DNA from: DASVTR01 sp036382855
Lineage (GTDB): Bacteria; Acidobacteriota; Blastocatellia; Pyrinomonadales; Pyrinomonadaceae
DNA: 64,000 bases
NCBI GenBank assembly: GCA_036382855.1
Contig: DASVPO010000006.1
Span: 496,001-560,000 of the forward strand
Direction of reading: 5' to 3'
The translations under genes were made by a program, and so were the position numbers. Each line of letters opens with the position of its first letter. Position 1 is the stretch's first letter. The notes below the pieces were generated by a model, which saw only the letters and a program-made list of their open reading frames with translations, had not been told where the DNA came from and ran no database searches. This document shows, in pieces, positions 34,487 through 42,869 of this stretch.

Positions 34487-34505
34487 TAGGCCCTCCTCCG
34501 GCCTA
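34487..34505 (-). promoter_or_regulatory. Shine-Dalgarno displayed in a hairpin loop before the M36 peptidase
   Basis: On the minus-strand RNA the stem TAGGCC/GGCCTA (6 bp, perfect) encloses the 7-base loop GGAGGAG, which is the Shine-Dalgarno of the peptidase gene. The stem ends 5 bases before the ATG. Such a fold could either present or mask the ribosome site, depending on stability and any ligand or protein. Confidence 0.55.
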
Positions 34506-34547
34506 AAGGGGGGAACAGTCTAAAAGGGGGTTCGATGCCTGCCAGCG

Positions 34548-34564
34548 GCGCTTACCGTAAGCGC
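34548..34564. repeat. Small perfect palindrome in the peptidase leader region
   Basis: GCGCTTAC, one central base, then GTAAGCGC: an 8-bp perfect inverted repeat. It could be an operator half-site pair upstream of the peptidase gene, but there is no second copy in view. Confidence 0.4.
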
Positions 34565-34664
34565 AAAGGGGGTCGGTCTTGCGGCAAGGCACTCGCACAA
34601 AACTCTCGATGACGATTTCGCAGACAAATTGCGGGCTGACGAAAACGCTTTCGCTTCGATTGTT

Positions 34665-34692
34665 AGTATTGACTTGGAACTACTGCTTTCAA
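34665..34692 (-). promoter_or_regulatory. Candidate promoter for the M36 peptidase gene
   Basis: On the minus strand TTGAAA (34692-34687) and AATACT (34670-34665) are 16 bases apart, about 185 bases upstream of the peptidase ATG. Matches are moderate (5/6 and 4/6). Confidence 0.35.
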
Positions 34693-35048
34693 GCGCGCAC
34701 CTTGAGGCTTTCTGGCGTCAGCCTTCGATGATGCGAACAAAACCTTTTTGGAAAGATGACCGGCGAGCGTCGTTCGGTTCAGATTCGCCGGTAACGGATA
34801 ATCGAAACAGCAGCTTTTTTCAGGAGTATGTCAGGCAAGAAAAAGATACGGAGGTCTAGGTCTTACCATTCTAAACGGGAATCGCTCGTTGATGAGTTTC
34901 CCGCTCGCGACTCTTTAGATGGATAACTTGGCAGCGGAAGGCGCGGGGGAACACCTCTCTGAAAATGCGCGCGCAGTATAGGTGTGAAATGTTGCGAAGT
35001 CAAATAGTATTCGGCCGCACAATAAGATAAGGGAAACGTGTAAGAGGG

Positions 35049-35131
35049 AAAAAAGGGAAAAGGGGAAGAGGGTAAAGGGAAGACAAGCGGCCTTCCTTTT
35101 TACCTTTTACCCATTTCCCCTTTTAACCCTG
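35049..35131 (-). repeat. Heptad-arm inverted repeat, family D
   Basis: Purine arm 35049-35083 (GGAAAAG, GGGAAGA, GGGTAAA-type units), loop 35084-35096 (13 bases) and pyrimidine arm 35097-35131 (CTTTTAC, CCATTTC, CCCTTTT-type units). Five units lie in each arm. On the minus strand the loop reads CCGCTTGTC. It begins 7 bases past the gmd stop codon and may act as its transcript end. Confidence 0.82.
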
Positions 35132-35138
35132 TCTTTCA

Positions 35139-36185
35139 TCAGACAGCGCCCCAGCGCACCTTGCCTGTGGCGGGCGTGTCCTTCGCGGCGTGGGCGGATT
35201 GTTCTTGACGAGCAAGTTCGAGGTCGTGGTCAACCATCAGGCGCACCAGTTCTTTGAAGCTGACTTTCGGCTCCCAGCCAAGTTTCTCGCGTGCCTTGGA
35301 GGCGTCGCCAAGGAGCAGGTCAACTTCGGTCGGGCGGTAATAGCGCGGGTCAATGTCAACGTGCTCTTGCCAGTCTATATCGAGGAGGCCGAAGGCTTCG
35401 TCTAAGAATTCCCTGACGGAATGAGTCTCGCCCGTTGCGATGACGTAATCGTCAGGCTCTCCGGCCTGCATCATCAGCCACATCGCTTCGACGTAGTCTC
35501 CGGCGTAGCCCCAATCGCGGCGCGCGTCCAGATTGCCGAGATAGAGCTTGTCCTGAAGGCCGAGCTTGATGCGTGTGGCGGCGCGCGTGATTTTGCGCGA
35601 GACGAAGGTTTCGCCGCGGCGGTGCGACTCGTGGTTGAAGAGAATGCCGTTGCAGGCAAAAAGGTCGTAAGACTCTCGGTAGTTGACGGTGATGTAGTAG
35701 GCGTAAGCCTTTGCACAGCCGTAAGGCGAGCGCGGGTAGAAGGGCGTGCGCTCGGTCTGCGGCGTCTCCAGGACTTTGCCGTAGAGTTCTGACGATGAAG
35801 CCTGATAAAACTTCGGACGGATGCCGGTCTCGCGTATGGCTTCGAGGATGCGGACGGTTCCAAGGCCGGTCACTTCCGCCGTGTATTCCGGCACGTCGAA
35901 GCTGACGCGCACGTGCGATTGCGCGCCGAGGTTATAAATCTCGTCGGGCACGGTCTGTCTAAGCACGGTGTTGAGCGAACTGGAATCGTTGAGGTCGCCA
36001 TAGACTAGGCGCAGGCGCGTGTCCGGCTCGTGCGGGTCTTGGTAGAGATGGTCAATGCGGTCTGTGTTGAACGACGACGAGCGACGTATGATGCCATAAA
36101 CTTCGTAGCCCTTATCAAGCAGCAACTCGGTTAAGAAGGAGCCGTCCTGCCCTGTGATGCCTGTGATGAGTGCGCGTTTGGTCAT
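35139..36185 (-). CDS. gmd: GDP-mannose 4,6-dehydratase
   Basis: This 348-residue extended SDR is highly typical: ALITGITGQDGSFLTELLL (NADP binding), YGIIRRSSSFNTDRI, the SSSELYGKV catalytic Thr/Ser-Glu region, YGCAKAYAYY (Tyr/Lys) and FNHESHRRGETFVSRK (GDP-mannose binding). It converts GDP-mannose to GDP-4-keto-6-deoxymannose. The next enzyme, GDP-fucose synthase, is encoded at 39051 on the opposite strand, so the two steps are on diverging transcripts. It is a single-gene minus-strand transcript between the second polysaccharide region and the peptidase. Confidence 0.96.
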   Translation of the reverse strand: MTKRALITGITGQDGSFLTELLLDKGYEVYGIIRRSSSFNTDRIDHLYQDPHEPDTRLRLVYGDLNDSSSLNTVLRQTVPDEIYNLGAQSHVRVSFDVPEYTAEVTGLGTVRILEAIRETGIRPKFYQASSSELYGKVLETPQTERTPFYPRSPYGCAKAYAYYITVNYRESYDLFACNGILFNHESHRRGETFVSRKITRAATRIKLGLQDKLYLGNLDARRDWGYAGDYVEAMWLMMQAGEPDDYVIATGETHSVREFLDEAFGLLDIDWQEHVDIDPRYYRPTEVDLLLGDASKAREKLGWEPKVSFKELVRLMVDHDLELARQEQSAHAAKDTPATGKVRWGAV

Positions 36186-36377
36186 AAACGGGTAATGTTC
36201 CTATTAGGGTAATCTGGTCTCGTTGAAAATTTAGCGAATAATCGCGAATCGCCGTGGCTCAAAACTATGGCGTCGGGCAACGGTTAAGACTTCGCGCCAT
36301 TTCCGAACCGCATACGATAATAGAGACGCACGCCTTTGAGCAAGCCGCCAACTTCCTCCAGACAAAAGCGAGAGCGA

Positions 36378-36407
36378 TTGACAGCCCCGCTGCGAATATC
36401 ACATAGT
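36378..36407 (+). promoter_or_regulatory. Candidate promoter for the second polysaccharide operon
   Basis: A perfect TTGACA at 36378-36383 is followed after 18 bases by CATAGT (4/6 to TATAAT), about 35 bases before the TTG start of the first glycosyltransferase gene. It lies in the 256-base divergent gap with gmd. Confidence 0.5.
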
Positions 36408-36429
36408 TAAAGCCGACCTATTCATCGCC

Positions 36430-36435
36430 GGGGGA
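36430..36435 (+). promoter_or_regulatory. Shine-Dalgarno supporting a TTG start
   Basis: GGGGGA lies 6 bases before the TTG at 36442. The protein then opens with MEEQGPSFSVVIPTYNRA, the normal beginning of a family 2 glycosyltransferase, so the TTG start is credible. Confidence 0.65.
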
Positions 36436-36441
36436 TTTATT

Positions 36442-37359
36442 TTGGAAGAACAAGGGCCTTCCTTCTCTGTCGTTATCCCAACCTACAACAGAGCGGACAT
36501 GATTCTCAAAACTCTCGACACGGTTTTCAAGCAGACTTACACACGCTTTGAAGTTCTGGTGGTTGATAATTGCTCGACCGACAACACGGAGGATGTCCTG
36601 CGTCCGCTCATAGAGGCCGGTCGTATCCGTTTCATCAAGCACGATCGGAATTACGAGCGTGCGAAATCGCGCAACACGGGGATGGAAAACGCCACGGGCG
36701 ATTTCGTCACGTTTCTCGATTCAGACGACTTCATGTATCCAGACAACTTGCAGGACGCCGCCAGTTTTTTCCGCGACCACCCGGACACAAAGCTCTTTCA
36801 TAATCTCTATCATCTGGTAGACCCGGAAGGCAATGTGCTGTATAAGTTCACGTTTCCCGCTCTGGACGACCCCATAGGGGCCATCGCCGACGGCAACTTC
36901 TACGGCTGCATCGGCGTCTTTATTCACAGGGAAATCTACGAGCGTTACCGTTTTGATACCAACCCTATCCTGACCGGCTCGGAGGATTGGGATTTCTGGC
37001 TGCGTGTGACCGCAGATTATAAACCGGGCCGCATCGAGAAGATTAATAACGGCGTCGTGCATCACGGCGGGCGCACCATCAAGCATCTTGATTTGGGCAA
37101 ACTGCGACAGCGGTTGACGTACATCTACGAGAAGATTTCCGGCGACCCGCACCTGCGCGCAATCTATCGAAAGCACTTGAAGCGCCTGCAAACAGGCTCG
37201 CTTCTTTATACGGCGACGGTCGCCAACGGTGCGCGCCAGCATCGCGAAGCCTTGAAATGTTTGGTGCGCGCGGCGGCGACGGATTTCCGCGTCGCCAGTT
37301 CGTTAAAGTTTATGAAGGTTCTGGGCATCGCTGTTTTGAGAATAGATAAGGGGTTTTAG
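36442..37359 (+). CDS. Family 2 glycosyltransferase
   Basis: This 305-residue GT-A enzyme opens with FSVVIPTYNRADMILKTLDTV, has VVDNCSTDNTEDV (nucleotide binding), and the DXD-type metal site is FLDSDDFMYPDN. GSEDWDFWLRV is the usual acceptor-side acidic motif. It transfers a sugar from a nucleotide donor to a lipid-linked glycan at the inner face of the membrane. No membrane segments are seen. It starts with TTG and ends directly next to the following SDR gene (stop codon adjacent to the next ATG), so both are translated from one message. Confidence 0.88.
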   Translation: MEEQGPSFSVVIPTYNRADMILKTLDTVFKQTYTRFEVLVVDNCSTDNTEDVLRPLIEAGRIRFIKHDRNYERAKSRNTGMENATGDFVTFLDSDDFMYPDNLQDAASFFRDHPDTKLFHNLYHLVDPEGNVLYKFTFPALDDPIGAIADGNFYGCIGVFIHREIYERYRFDTNPILTGSEDWDFWLRVTADYKPGRIEKINNGVVHHGGRTIKHLDLGKLRQRLTYIYEKISGDPHLRAIYRKHLKRLQTGSLLYTATVANGARQHREALKCLVRAAATDFRVASSLKFMKVLGIAVLRIDKGF

Positions 37360-38304
37360 ATGAAGAAGACGGTCGTGATTACAGGCGGGACGGGATTCCT
37401 GGGCAGAAACTTGGGCCTCGCTCTCAAAGACGACTACAGGGTTGTTCTGACGGGTCGCAACAATAAGCAGAACATGTACGCGCACCAGCAGACGGACTGC
37501 ATGGTGCTGCCGATGGACGTGACGAACATCGAAGCCGTCCGCGACGTGTTCGTTGAAACAAGGCCGCAGATTGTCATTCATGCAGCGGCGACAAAGTTCG
37601 TTGACCTAGCGGAGAAGCAGCCGATGGAGTGCGTTGATGTCAACGTGCTCGGCTCGCAGAATGTGGCGCGCGTGGCGCTGGAAAAGAAGGTCGAGACCGT
37701 CATCGGTATCTCAACCGATAAAGCCGCGCCTCCCATCAGGAATACTTACGGGTTGTCGAAGGCGCTGATGGAGCGTATGTTCTGCTCTTTGAACGAAAAG
37801 AGCGAGACGCGCTTTGCCTGCGTGCGCTACGGCAACGTCGCGTGGTCAACCGGCTCCGTGCTGCCCATCTGGAAGAAGATGCACGACGATACGGGCGTCA
37901 TACGCAGCACCGGCCCTGAGATGAGAAGGTTCTTCTTCACCGTTGACGAAGCCGTACGGCTCGTGCGCACGGCGATGGAAGAGATTACAGCGGTGCAGGG
38001 CAAGGTTCTCTCGCGCAAGATGAAGGCGGCGCAGATTAAAGACCTCTTAACGGTCTGGATTAACCATAAGGGCGGCCGTTGGGAGCGTATGGAGGGGAGG
38101 CCCGGCGAGCGCGACGACGAGTTTTTAATCGGCGACATAGAGCTTCCATACACGTCTGAAGTTGAATATAACGCCATTCCTCATTATGTTATCTCCTTTA
38201 ATGAGAAGGTCGAGCGCCCTCTGGAGGTCGGCCTCTCAAGCGCCAACACCGAACGGCTGACCGAACCAGAGATGTTAGAGCTTATCAATAGTCCGGCGGA
38301 ATAG
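37360..38304 (+). CDS. CapD/FlaA1-type nucleotide-sugar dehydratase, soluble catalytic domain only
   Basis: This 314-residue Polysacc_synt_2 SDR has VVITGGTGFLGRN (NAD), IHAAATKFVDLAEKQP, GISTDKAAPPIRNTYGLSK (STDKA and YxxxK, diagnostic of UDP-GlcNAc 4,6-dehydratases) and RYGNVAWSTGSV. It has no membrane part. Full-length CapD/WbpM proteins have membrane helices and an extra Rossmann domain ahead of this catalytic part; such an N-terminal half occurs alone at the end of the protein at 55540. It is flanked without gaps by the glycosyltransferase and nucleotidyltransferase genes. Confidence 0.83.
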   Translation: MKKTVVITGGTGFLGRNLGLALKDDYRVVLTGRNNKQNMYAHQQTDCMVLPMDVTNIEAVRDVFVETRPQIVIHAAATKFVDLAEKQPMECVDVNVLGSQNVARVALEKKVETVIGISTDKAAPPIRNTYGLSKALMERMFCSLNEKSETRFACVRYGNVAWSTGSVLPIWKKMHDDTGVIRSTGPEMRRFFFTVDEAVRLVRTAMEEITAVQGKVLSRKMKAAQIKDLLTVWINHKGGRWERMEGRPGERDDEFLIGDIELPYTSEVEYNAIPHYVISFNEKVERPLEVGLSSANTERLTEPEMLELINSPAE

Positions 38305-38991
38305 ATGTCTAGAATCAACCACGCATTGATAATGGCCGCTGGCCGTGGTACGCGTATGATGCCGCTCACAGAGACCGTGCCGAAGGCGATGGCCCCTTAT
38401 AACGGCTCGACCCTCATTGCGCAGGGCATTGACAAGATTCGCCAGCACATCTCAAACATACACATCACCGTCGGCTACAAGGGCGCGATGCTCGCAGAGC
38501 ACGTCATTTATCATGGCGTCACTTCCGTCTTCAACACCGAAGGCCACAGCAACTCGTGGTGGATTTACAACACGCTACTGCGTTGTCTTGACGAGCCGAT
38601 GTTCGTGTTGACCTGCGACAACGTCGTCGAACTCGATTTCGATCTACTTGAATCAGAATATCTTTACTACGGCGAGCCAGCCTGCATGATTGTGCCTGTC
38701 AGGCCAATCCCCGGCCTCGACGGCGACTACATCTTTCATCGCGACAACATCGTCACGGAGCTTAACCGCTTCAAAGAGTCGGACATCTACTGCTCCGGCA
38801 TACAGATTATCAACCCGCACAAGGTCAACCGTCTGACAAGCGAGGAAGGCGACTTCTATTCCGTCTGGAGTCAGTTGATAGAACAGGAACAGGTCATCGC
38901 CTCTCGCGTCTATCCGAAGAAATGGTTTACGATTGACACCATTGACCACTTGAGCGAACTGGTGAGAGCCAATCAGGAATTAGAAATTTGA
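38305..38991 (+). CDS. Sugar-phosphate nucleotidyltransferase
   Basis: This 228-residue protein begins HALIMAAGRGTRMMPLTETVPKAM, the nucleotide-binding GxGTRx(n)PK signature of the NTP_transferase family. Later residues include LTCDNVVELDFDLL (metal-binding Asp) and GDFYSVWSQL. It is short like CTP:phosphocholine/LicC and HddC-type enzymes rather than RmlA. The substrate may be a sugar phosphate or an alcohol phosphate; context gives no clear choice. It starts with the codon right after the stop of the SDR gene. Confidence 0.82.
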   Translation: MSRINHALIMAAGRGTRMMPLTETVPKAMAPYNGSTLIAQGIDKIRQHISNIHITVGYKGAMLAEHVIYHGVTSVFNTEGHSNSWWIYNTLLRCLDEPMFVLTCDNVVELDFDLLESEYLYYGEPACMIVPVRPIPGLDGDYIFHRDNIVTELNRFKESDIYCSGIQIINPHKVNRLTSEEGDFYSVWSQLIEQEQVIASRVYPKKWFTIDTIDHLSELVRANQELEI

Positions 38992-39050
38992 GTCTGGCCT
39001 CTTTAAGGTCCGGATAGCAGAATTTTAAGAGCGGTCGTATTTATCGAAAC

Positions 39051-40001
39051 ATGAGTTCAGAGCGGGAATTTCCCTACAAGAAAATCGTTGTCACGGGCGG
39101 CGCTGGTTTTTTGGGTCGTTATCTGGTCCAGCGTTTGCGCGACATGGCGGGCGTCGAAGTCTCCGTTCCGCGAAGTGAGCAGTATGACTTGACGAAGGCA
39201 GAGGCGATTGTGCGTCTGCTTGACGACGCACGCCCCGAAATGGTCATTCATCTGGCGGCAGTCGTCGGCGGCATCGGTGCGAATCAGAAGAATCCGGGCC
39301 GCTTCTTTTATGAAAATCTGATGATGGGCACGCAGCTTATCGAGCAGTCCAGACTGAAGGGCGTTCGCAAGTTTGTCGCGCTTGGAACGGTCTGCGCGTA
39401 CCCGAAGTTTACGCCCGTGCCGTTTAAGGAAGACGACATCTGGAACGGCTACCCGGAAGAGACTAATGCGCCCTACGGCCTCGCCAAAAAGATGATGCTC
39501 GTGCAGGCGCAAAGCTACCGCGAGCAGTACGGCTACAACACAATCTTCCTGCTGCCCGCCAATCTCTACGGCCCAAACGATAATTTCGACCTTGAGACAT
39601 CGCACGTCATCCCTGCACTGATACGCAAGTGTGTCGAGGCCGAGCGCAGCGGTGCGCCCTACATCGAAGCGTGGGGTTCGGGCGGCGTGTCGCGCGAATT
39701 TCTCTACGTCGAAGATTGTGCCGACGGAATCATCCGCGCTGCGCGCGATTATGATGAGAGCGACCCTGTTAACTTAGGGAACGGGCGCGAGGTAATGATT
39801 CGCGATCTGGTGGAAATGATTGCACGGCTGACTGGCTTCAAGGGCGAGATTCGCTGGCAGGCGAGCAAGCCCGACGGGCAGCCGCGTCGCCAACTGGATG
39901 TCACGCGCGCCTACGAGCGCTTCGGCTTCCGCGCTCAGACCTCGCTTGAAGAAGGTTTGCAGCGCACTATCGAGTGGTATAAGGCTCAAACGATGAAGTA
40001 G
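39051..40001 (+). CDS. fcl: GDP-L-fucose synthase
   Basis: This 316-residue SDR has VVTGGAGFLGRYLV, IHLAAVVGGIGANQKNPGRF (characteristic of Fcl/WcaG), LGTVCAYPKF with the catalytic Ser/Thr-Cys region, and YGLAKKM (Tyr/Lys). LPANLYGPNDNF and GGVSREFLYVED are also typical. It epimerises at C3/C5 and reduces the product of Gmd (35139) to GDP-L-fucose. Its last codons (TMK and the TAG stop) are formed by a heptad repeat. Confidence 0.93.
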   Translation: MSSEREFPYKKIVVTGGAGFLGRYLVQRLRDMAGVEVSVPRSEQYDLTKAEAIVRLLDDARPEMVIHLAAVVGGIGANQKNPGRFFYENLMMGTQLIEQSRLKGVRKFVALGTVCAYPKFTPVPFKEDDIWNGYPEETNAPYGLAKKMMLVQAQSYREQYGYNTIFLLPANLYGPNDNFDLETSHVIPALIRKCVEAERSGAPYIEAWGSGGVSREFLYVEDCADGIIRAARDYDESDPVNLGNGREVMIRDLVEMIARLTGFKGEIRWQASKPDGQPRRQLDVTRAYERFGFRAQTSLEEGLQRTIEWYKAQTMK

Positions 40002-40070
40002 GAACGATGAACGCGGAACTTAAAGTCGCCGCCTTTTATTCATCGTTCATCGTTCATCGTTCATCGTTTT
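39989..40070 (+). repeat. Heptad-arm inverted repeat, family A copy 2
   Basis: Left arm 39989-40023 (AACGATG-type units, containing the fcl stop codon), loop 40024-40038 (AGTCGCCGCC followed by T-rich), right arm from 40039 with four exact TTCATCG units and a fifth degenerate one. The next gene's ATG at 40072 follows at once, with no Shine-Dalgarno. Confidence 0.9.
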
Positions 40071-40071
40071 T

Positions 40072-40962
40072 ATGAAACTGAGCATCGTCACGCCTTCGTT
40101 CAATCAGGGAAAGTTTCTTGAGCAGACAATCCTGTCCGTGCTCAATCAGAACTACGAGCCGCTTGAGTACATCATTATTGACGGCGGCAGCACGGACGAG
40201 AGCGTTGATGTCATACGCCGCTACGAAGACCGGCTGGCCTACTGGGTGAGCGAGAAAGATCGCGGGCAGGTGCACGCCATCAACAAGGGCTTGGAGCGTG
40301 TGACGGGCGACATCGTGGCCTATCTCAACAGCGACGATCTTTATCTGCCGGGAGCTTTCGCGGCCGTCGTCGAACACTTTACGAACAACCCTGATTGCGA
40401 ATGGTTGTGCGGCGACACGATGATGTTCGGCGAAAAGGGGCATCGCACGGAGTTGTTGCAGACGGAAGTTCCCAAGTCTGCCGCGCACGCTCTCTCTTGG
40501 GCCTATCTTGCACCGCAGCCGGGCATGTTCTGGAAACGCGAACTGGTCCAGTCGGGCTTTGACGAAAAATGGAACTACGTTTTCGACCACGAGTTATATG
40601 TACGACTGCTTCTTGCCGGTCACAGGTGCGAGCATCTGCCCGTTCCCGTTGCAGCCTATCGCCTGCACGGGACGAGCAAGACGGTGGCCGAGGCTGACGG
40701 CTTCGACAAAGAGTTTGACGCGATTGCTGATATTTACGAGAGCCGTTTGAAGGGCGCGGGCCGTCGGTGGTGTGCGGCCACGAGTAGCTTGCGCCGCTCG
40801 TATTTCGCCAGCCAGGCGGGGCGCGTCAGAGAATCCGGGCGCTGGCTGCTGAAGGCTCTTGTCACACATCCAGAGAGCGTCTGCCATCGTCCATTCTGGG
40901 GATGCACGCGCCAGCTTTTACGCAGCAGCTTTACCAGCCTGAGCCGCGACAGTCGCAGTTAA
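40072..40962 (+). CDS. Family 2 glycosyltransferase
   Basis: This 296-residue GT-A protein has SIVTPSFNQGKFLEQTILSVL, IIIDGGSTDESVDVI, the metal site LNSDDLYLPGAF, and YVFDHELYVRLL near the acceptor pocket. The pattern (SEKDRGQVHAINKGL) is common for WcaA-like transferases of surface polysaccharide clusters. The ATG follows directly on a heptad hairpin, and no ribosome site is visible, so initiation may depend on coupling with the upstream fcl gene. Confidence 0.87.
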   Translation: MKLSIVTPSFNQGKFLEQTILSVLNQNYEPLEYIIIDGGSTDESVDVIRRYEDRLAYWVSEKDRGQVHAINKGLERVTGDIVAYLNSDDLYLPGAFAAVVEHFTNNPDCEWLCGDTMMFGEKGHRTELLQTEVPKSAAHALSWAYLAPQPGMFWKRELVQSGFDEKWNYVFDHELYVRLLLAGHRCEHLPVPVAAYRLHGTSKTVAEADGFDKEFDAIADIYESRLKGAGRRWCAATSSLRRSYFASQAGRVRESGRWLLKALVTHPESVCHRPFWGCTRQLLRSSFTSLSRDSRS

Positions 40963-40991
40963 GTTGAAGACAGCACGCCCGTTCACCGGCT

Positions 40992-42290
40992 ATGAGAGAT
41001 GAATGGGACGCTGTTGGGGTTCTGACGTTGAAGCAATCCCTTGCGCGCACGCTCTATATTTGCTACTTCGGTTTGCGAGAGCCGCTGGTCCAGACGCAGG
41101 TGCTCCCTTACCTGCGTGAGTTGGTTAAGGGTGGAATCGAAGTCTTTCTGCTGACCTTTGAGCCGCAGCTCAAAGAGCGTTGGCCGCAGGATGAGTTGGA
41201 AGGTGCGCGTGCGCAGTTGGCGCGTGATGGCATCAGATGGTTCTCGCTGCCGTATCACAAGCGGCCGAGCGTTCCGGCGACTGCTTACGATATTGCGCAG
41301 GGAGCGCGCATGGCGGCGCGGCTCGCGCGGCAGCACGGCATCGGTGTTCTACACGCGCGTGCGCACATACCGCTCGCGATGGCGCTGATGGCGCAGCGCA
41401 TTGTGAAGTGTCGTCTGGTCTTTGATATACGCGGGTTGATGGCCGAAGAATATGCGGACGCAAGGGTTTGGACGGAGAGTTCAGCACCGTTTCGCGCGGT
41501 GAAGAGACTTGAAAGAGCGGGGATTAGCAGGGCCGACCAGATTGTTGTGCTGACGCGGCGCATGCGCGACTGGCTCGTTGAGAACGGCTTGAAGAGCGCC
41601 GCGCAGATTGAGGTGATTCCGTGCTGCGTTGATTTTTCGCGGTTTGACGAGGGGGCGGCGATTGAGGGCCGCAAGAGCGCAGGGCGCTTCGAGGTCGTCT
41701 ACGCGGGTTCGGTCACGGGGCTTTATTTGCTGGAAGAGATGGGGCGCTTCTTCCTGAAAATTCGCGAGCGGAGGGCCGACGCTTTTCTGAGGGTGATGAC
41801 GCAATCGGCGGTCGAGGAAGCCACGGCGCGGCTGATGCGCGTCGGGTTAAGCAGCGATGAGTTCTGGGTTGGCGCGGTCAAGCCGGGAGAAGTGCCTTCG
41901 TATCTGATGAGCGCGGGTCTGGGCCTGTCGTTCCGTAAGCCAACGTTTTCGCAGATTGCGGCTTCGCCGACGAAAGTGCCGGAATATTTGGCCGCGGGGC
42001 TGCCGGTCGTGTGTAACGCAGGCATCGGCGATACGGATGAGTTGTTGAAGAATGAGCGGGTCGGCGTTGTCATAGAATCTTTCAGCGAAGAGAGATTGGG
42101 GAGGGCTGCCGGAGAGGCGCTGGCACTGACACGCGAACAGGGGATCGCGGAGCGTTGTGTGGAGGTTGCTCACGAGAATTTTGAACTCGGCAAGGTGGGC
42201 GGTGCGCGGTATCGCAACGTGTACAGGCGTCTCGAAGAACAGGAGGGGGCCAGCGGGGAAGTCACAAAAATATCCTTCAAAATGAGGTGA
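40992..42290 (+). CDS. Family 4 glycosyltransferase
   Basis: This 432-residue GT-B enzyme opens TLYICYFGLREPLVQTQVLPYLRELVKGGIEV (acceptor lobe, with the usual glycine-rich turn). Its donor lobe contains VVYAGSVTGLY and SPTKVPEYLAAGLPVVCNAGIGDTDELL, where the acidic residue of the E-x7-E-type motif contacts the nucleotide sugar. The ATG at 40992 is used; a TTG about 13 codons further in is possible. It belongs to the same transcript as the preceding transferase gene (29-base gap). Confidence 0.83.
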   Translation: MRDEWDAVGVLTLKQSLARTLYICYFGLREPLVQTQVLPYLRELVKGGIEVFLLTFEPQLKERWPQDELEGARAQLARDGIRWFSLPYHKRPSVPATAYDIAQGARMAARLARQHGIGVLHARAHIPLAMALMAQRIVKCRLVFDIRGLMAEEYADARVWTESSAPFRAVKRLERAGISRADQIVVLTRRMRDWLVENGLKSAAQIEVIPCCVDFSRFDEGAAIEGRKSAGRFEVVYAGSVTGLYLLEEMGRFFLKIRERRADAFLRVMTQSAVEEATARLMRVGLSSDEFWVGAVKPGEVPSYLMSAGLGLSFRKPTFSQIAASPTKVPEYLAAGLPVVCNAGIGDTDELLKNERVGVVIESFSEERLGRAAGEALALTREQGIAERCVEVAHENFELGKVGGARYRNVYRRLEEQEGASGEVTKISFKMR

Positions 42291-42294
42291 CGTG

Positions 42295-42600
42295 ATGGAG
42301 GTAAGTTCGCTCGTGTTCGCGCTCGTTCTGTTCTCGGCGGGGGTGCTGCTCATCTTTCTGATTAGCGGCGACTTCAAAGGGAAAAAAGTGCAGGTGCAGA
42401 GAATACCTGATGCCCCGCAGAGGAGTCCTCACGTCGCGCCCCGCGTTTCAAAGGGCACACGACAGACCTCAACGCCGCCGCCGCGACTTAACGCCGTCAA
42501 GCCCGCGCCCGCGACGGCCGCAAGAGTAGAGACGGCAGACCAGTTTCAGGGCTTAAACGTGGCGCTCGTTCGCGAGACATTCGAAAGATTCACGCGCTAG
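42295..42600 (+). CDS. Small single-pass membrane protein, function unknown
   Basis: About 101 residues with one N-terminal membrane segment (about 5-24, VSSLVFALVLFSAGVLLIFL) and a basic, proline-rich tail (residues 30-85, many K, R, P). The GAGGTGA sequence just before suggests the ATG at 42295 rather than the GTG one codon earlier. It lies 4 bases after the glycosyltransferase stop. No family is recognised; topology predicts the tail in the cytoplasm. Confidence 0.5.
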   Translation: MEVSSLVFALVLFSAGVLLIFLISGDFKGKKVQVQRIPDAPQRSPHVAPRVSKGTRQTSTPPPRLNAVKPAPATAARVETADQFQGLNVALVRETFERFTR

Positions 42601-42693
42601 CTTCCATAGCGCGTCCGGCACTCTCCCACGCATCTTCAAATAATCGCGGGCTCGCGGGAAGCGGCCGCGCGATGCCGGACGTTTGCGCGCCGC

Positions 42694-42723
42694 TTGGACG
42701 ATAGCGCCCGCCTCCCCTATACT
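42694..42723 (+). promoter_or_regulatory. Candidate promoter for the 42870 glycosyltransferase gene
   Basis: TTGGAC (42694-42699) and TATACT (42718-42723) with an 18-base spacer, in a 269-base gap that otherwise shows no gene. The -10 is identical to that of the rmlB promoter. The leader would be about 140 bases. Confidence 0.5.
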
Positions 42724-42869
42724 GGCGCTTTGGCTCAACCATCATCAAGGTCCATTATCCGCGTTGACTAAACTTACCGGCCTGGCCCGCCGGAGTTCGC
42801 AAAAGTTGTTTCCGTCTCCATCGCAAAGGTTTGTCGAGGCCAAACACGAGGGGGTTTGTTGTTTAAATT

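Larger units (their letters stand above)
34482..35138. other. Long intergenic region upstream of the M36 peptidase gene
   Basis: About 650 bases with no supported gene; a 76-codon open frame on the plus strand at 34629 has no family features or ribosome site. The region contains the leader and a possible promoter of the peptidase gene, a small palindrome at 34548, and a heptad hairpin next to the gmd stop codon. The rest shows nothing recognisable. Confidence 0.6.

Noticed and set aside
34629..34859. 76-codon plus-strand open frame in the long intergenic region
   Set aside because: No ribosome site, no motif, composition unlike the surrounding genes.
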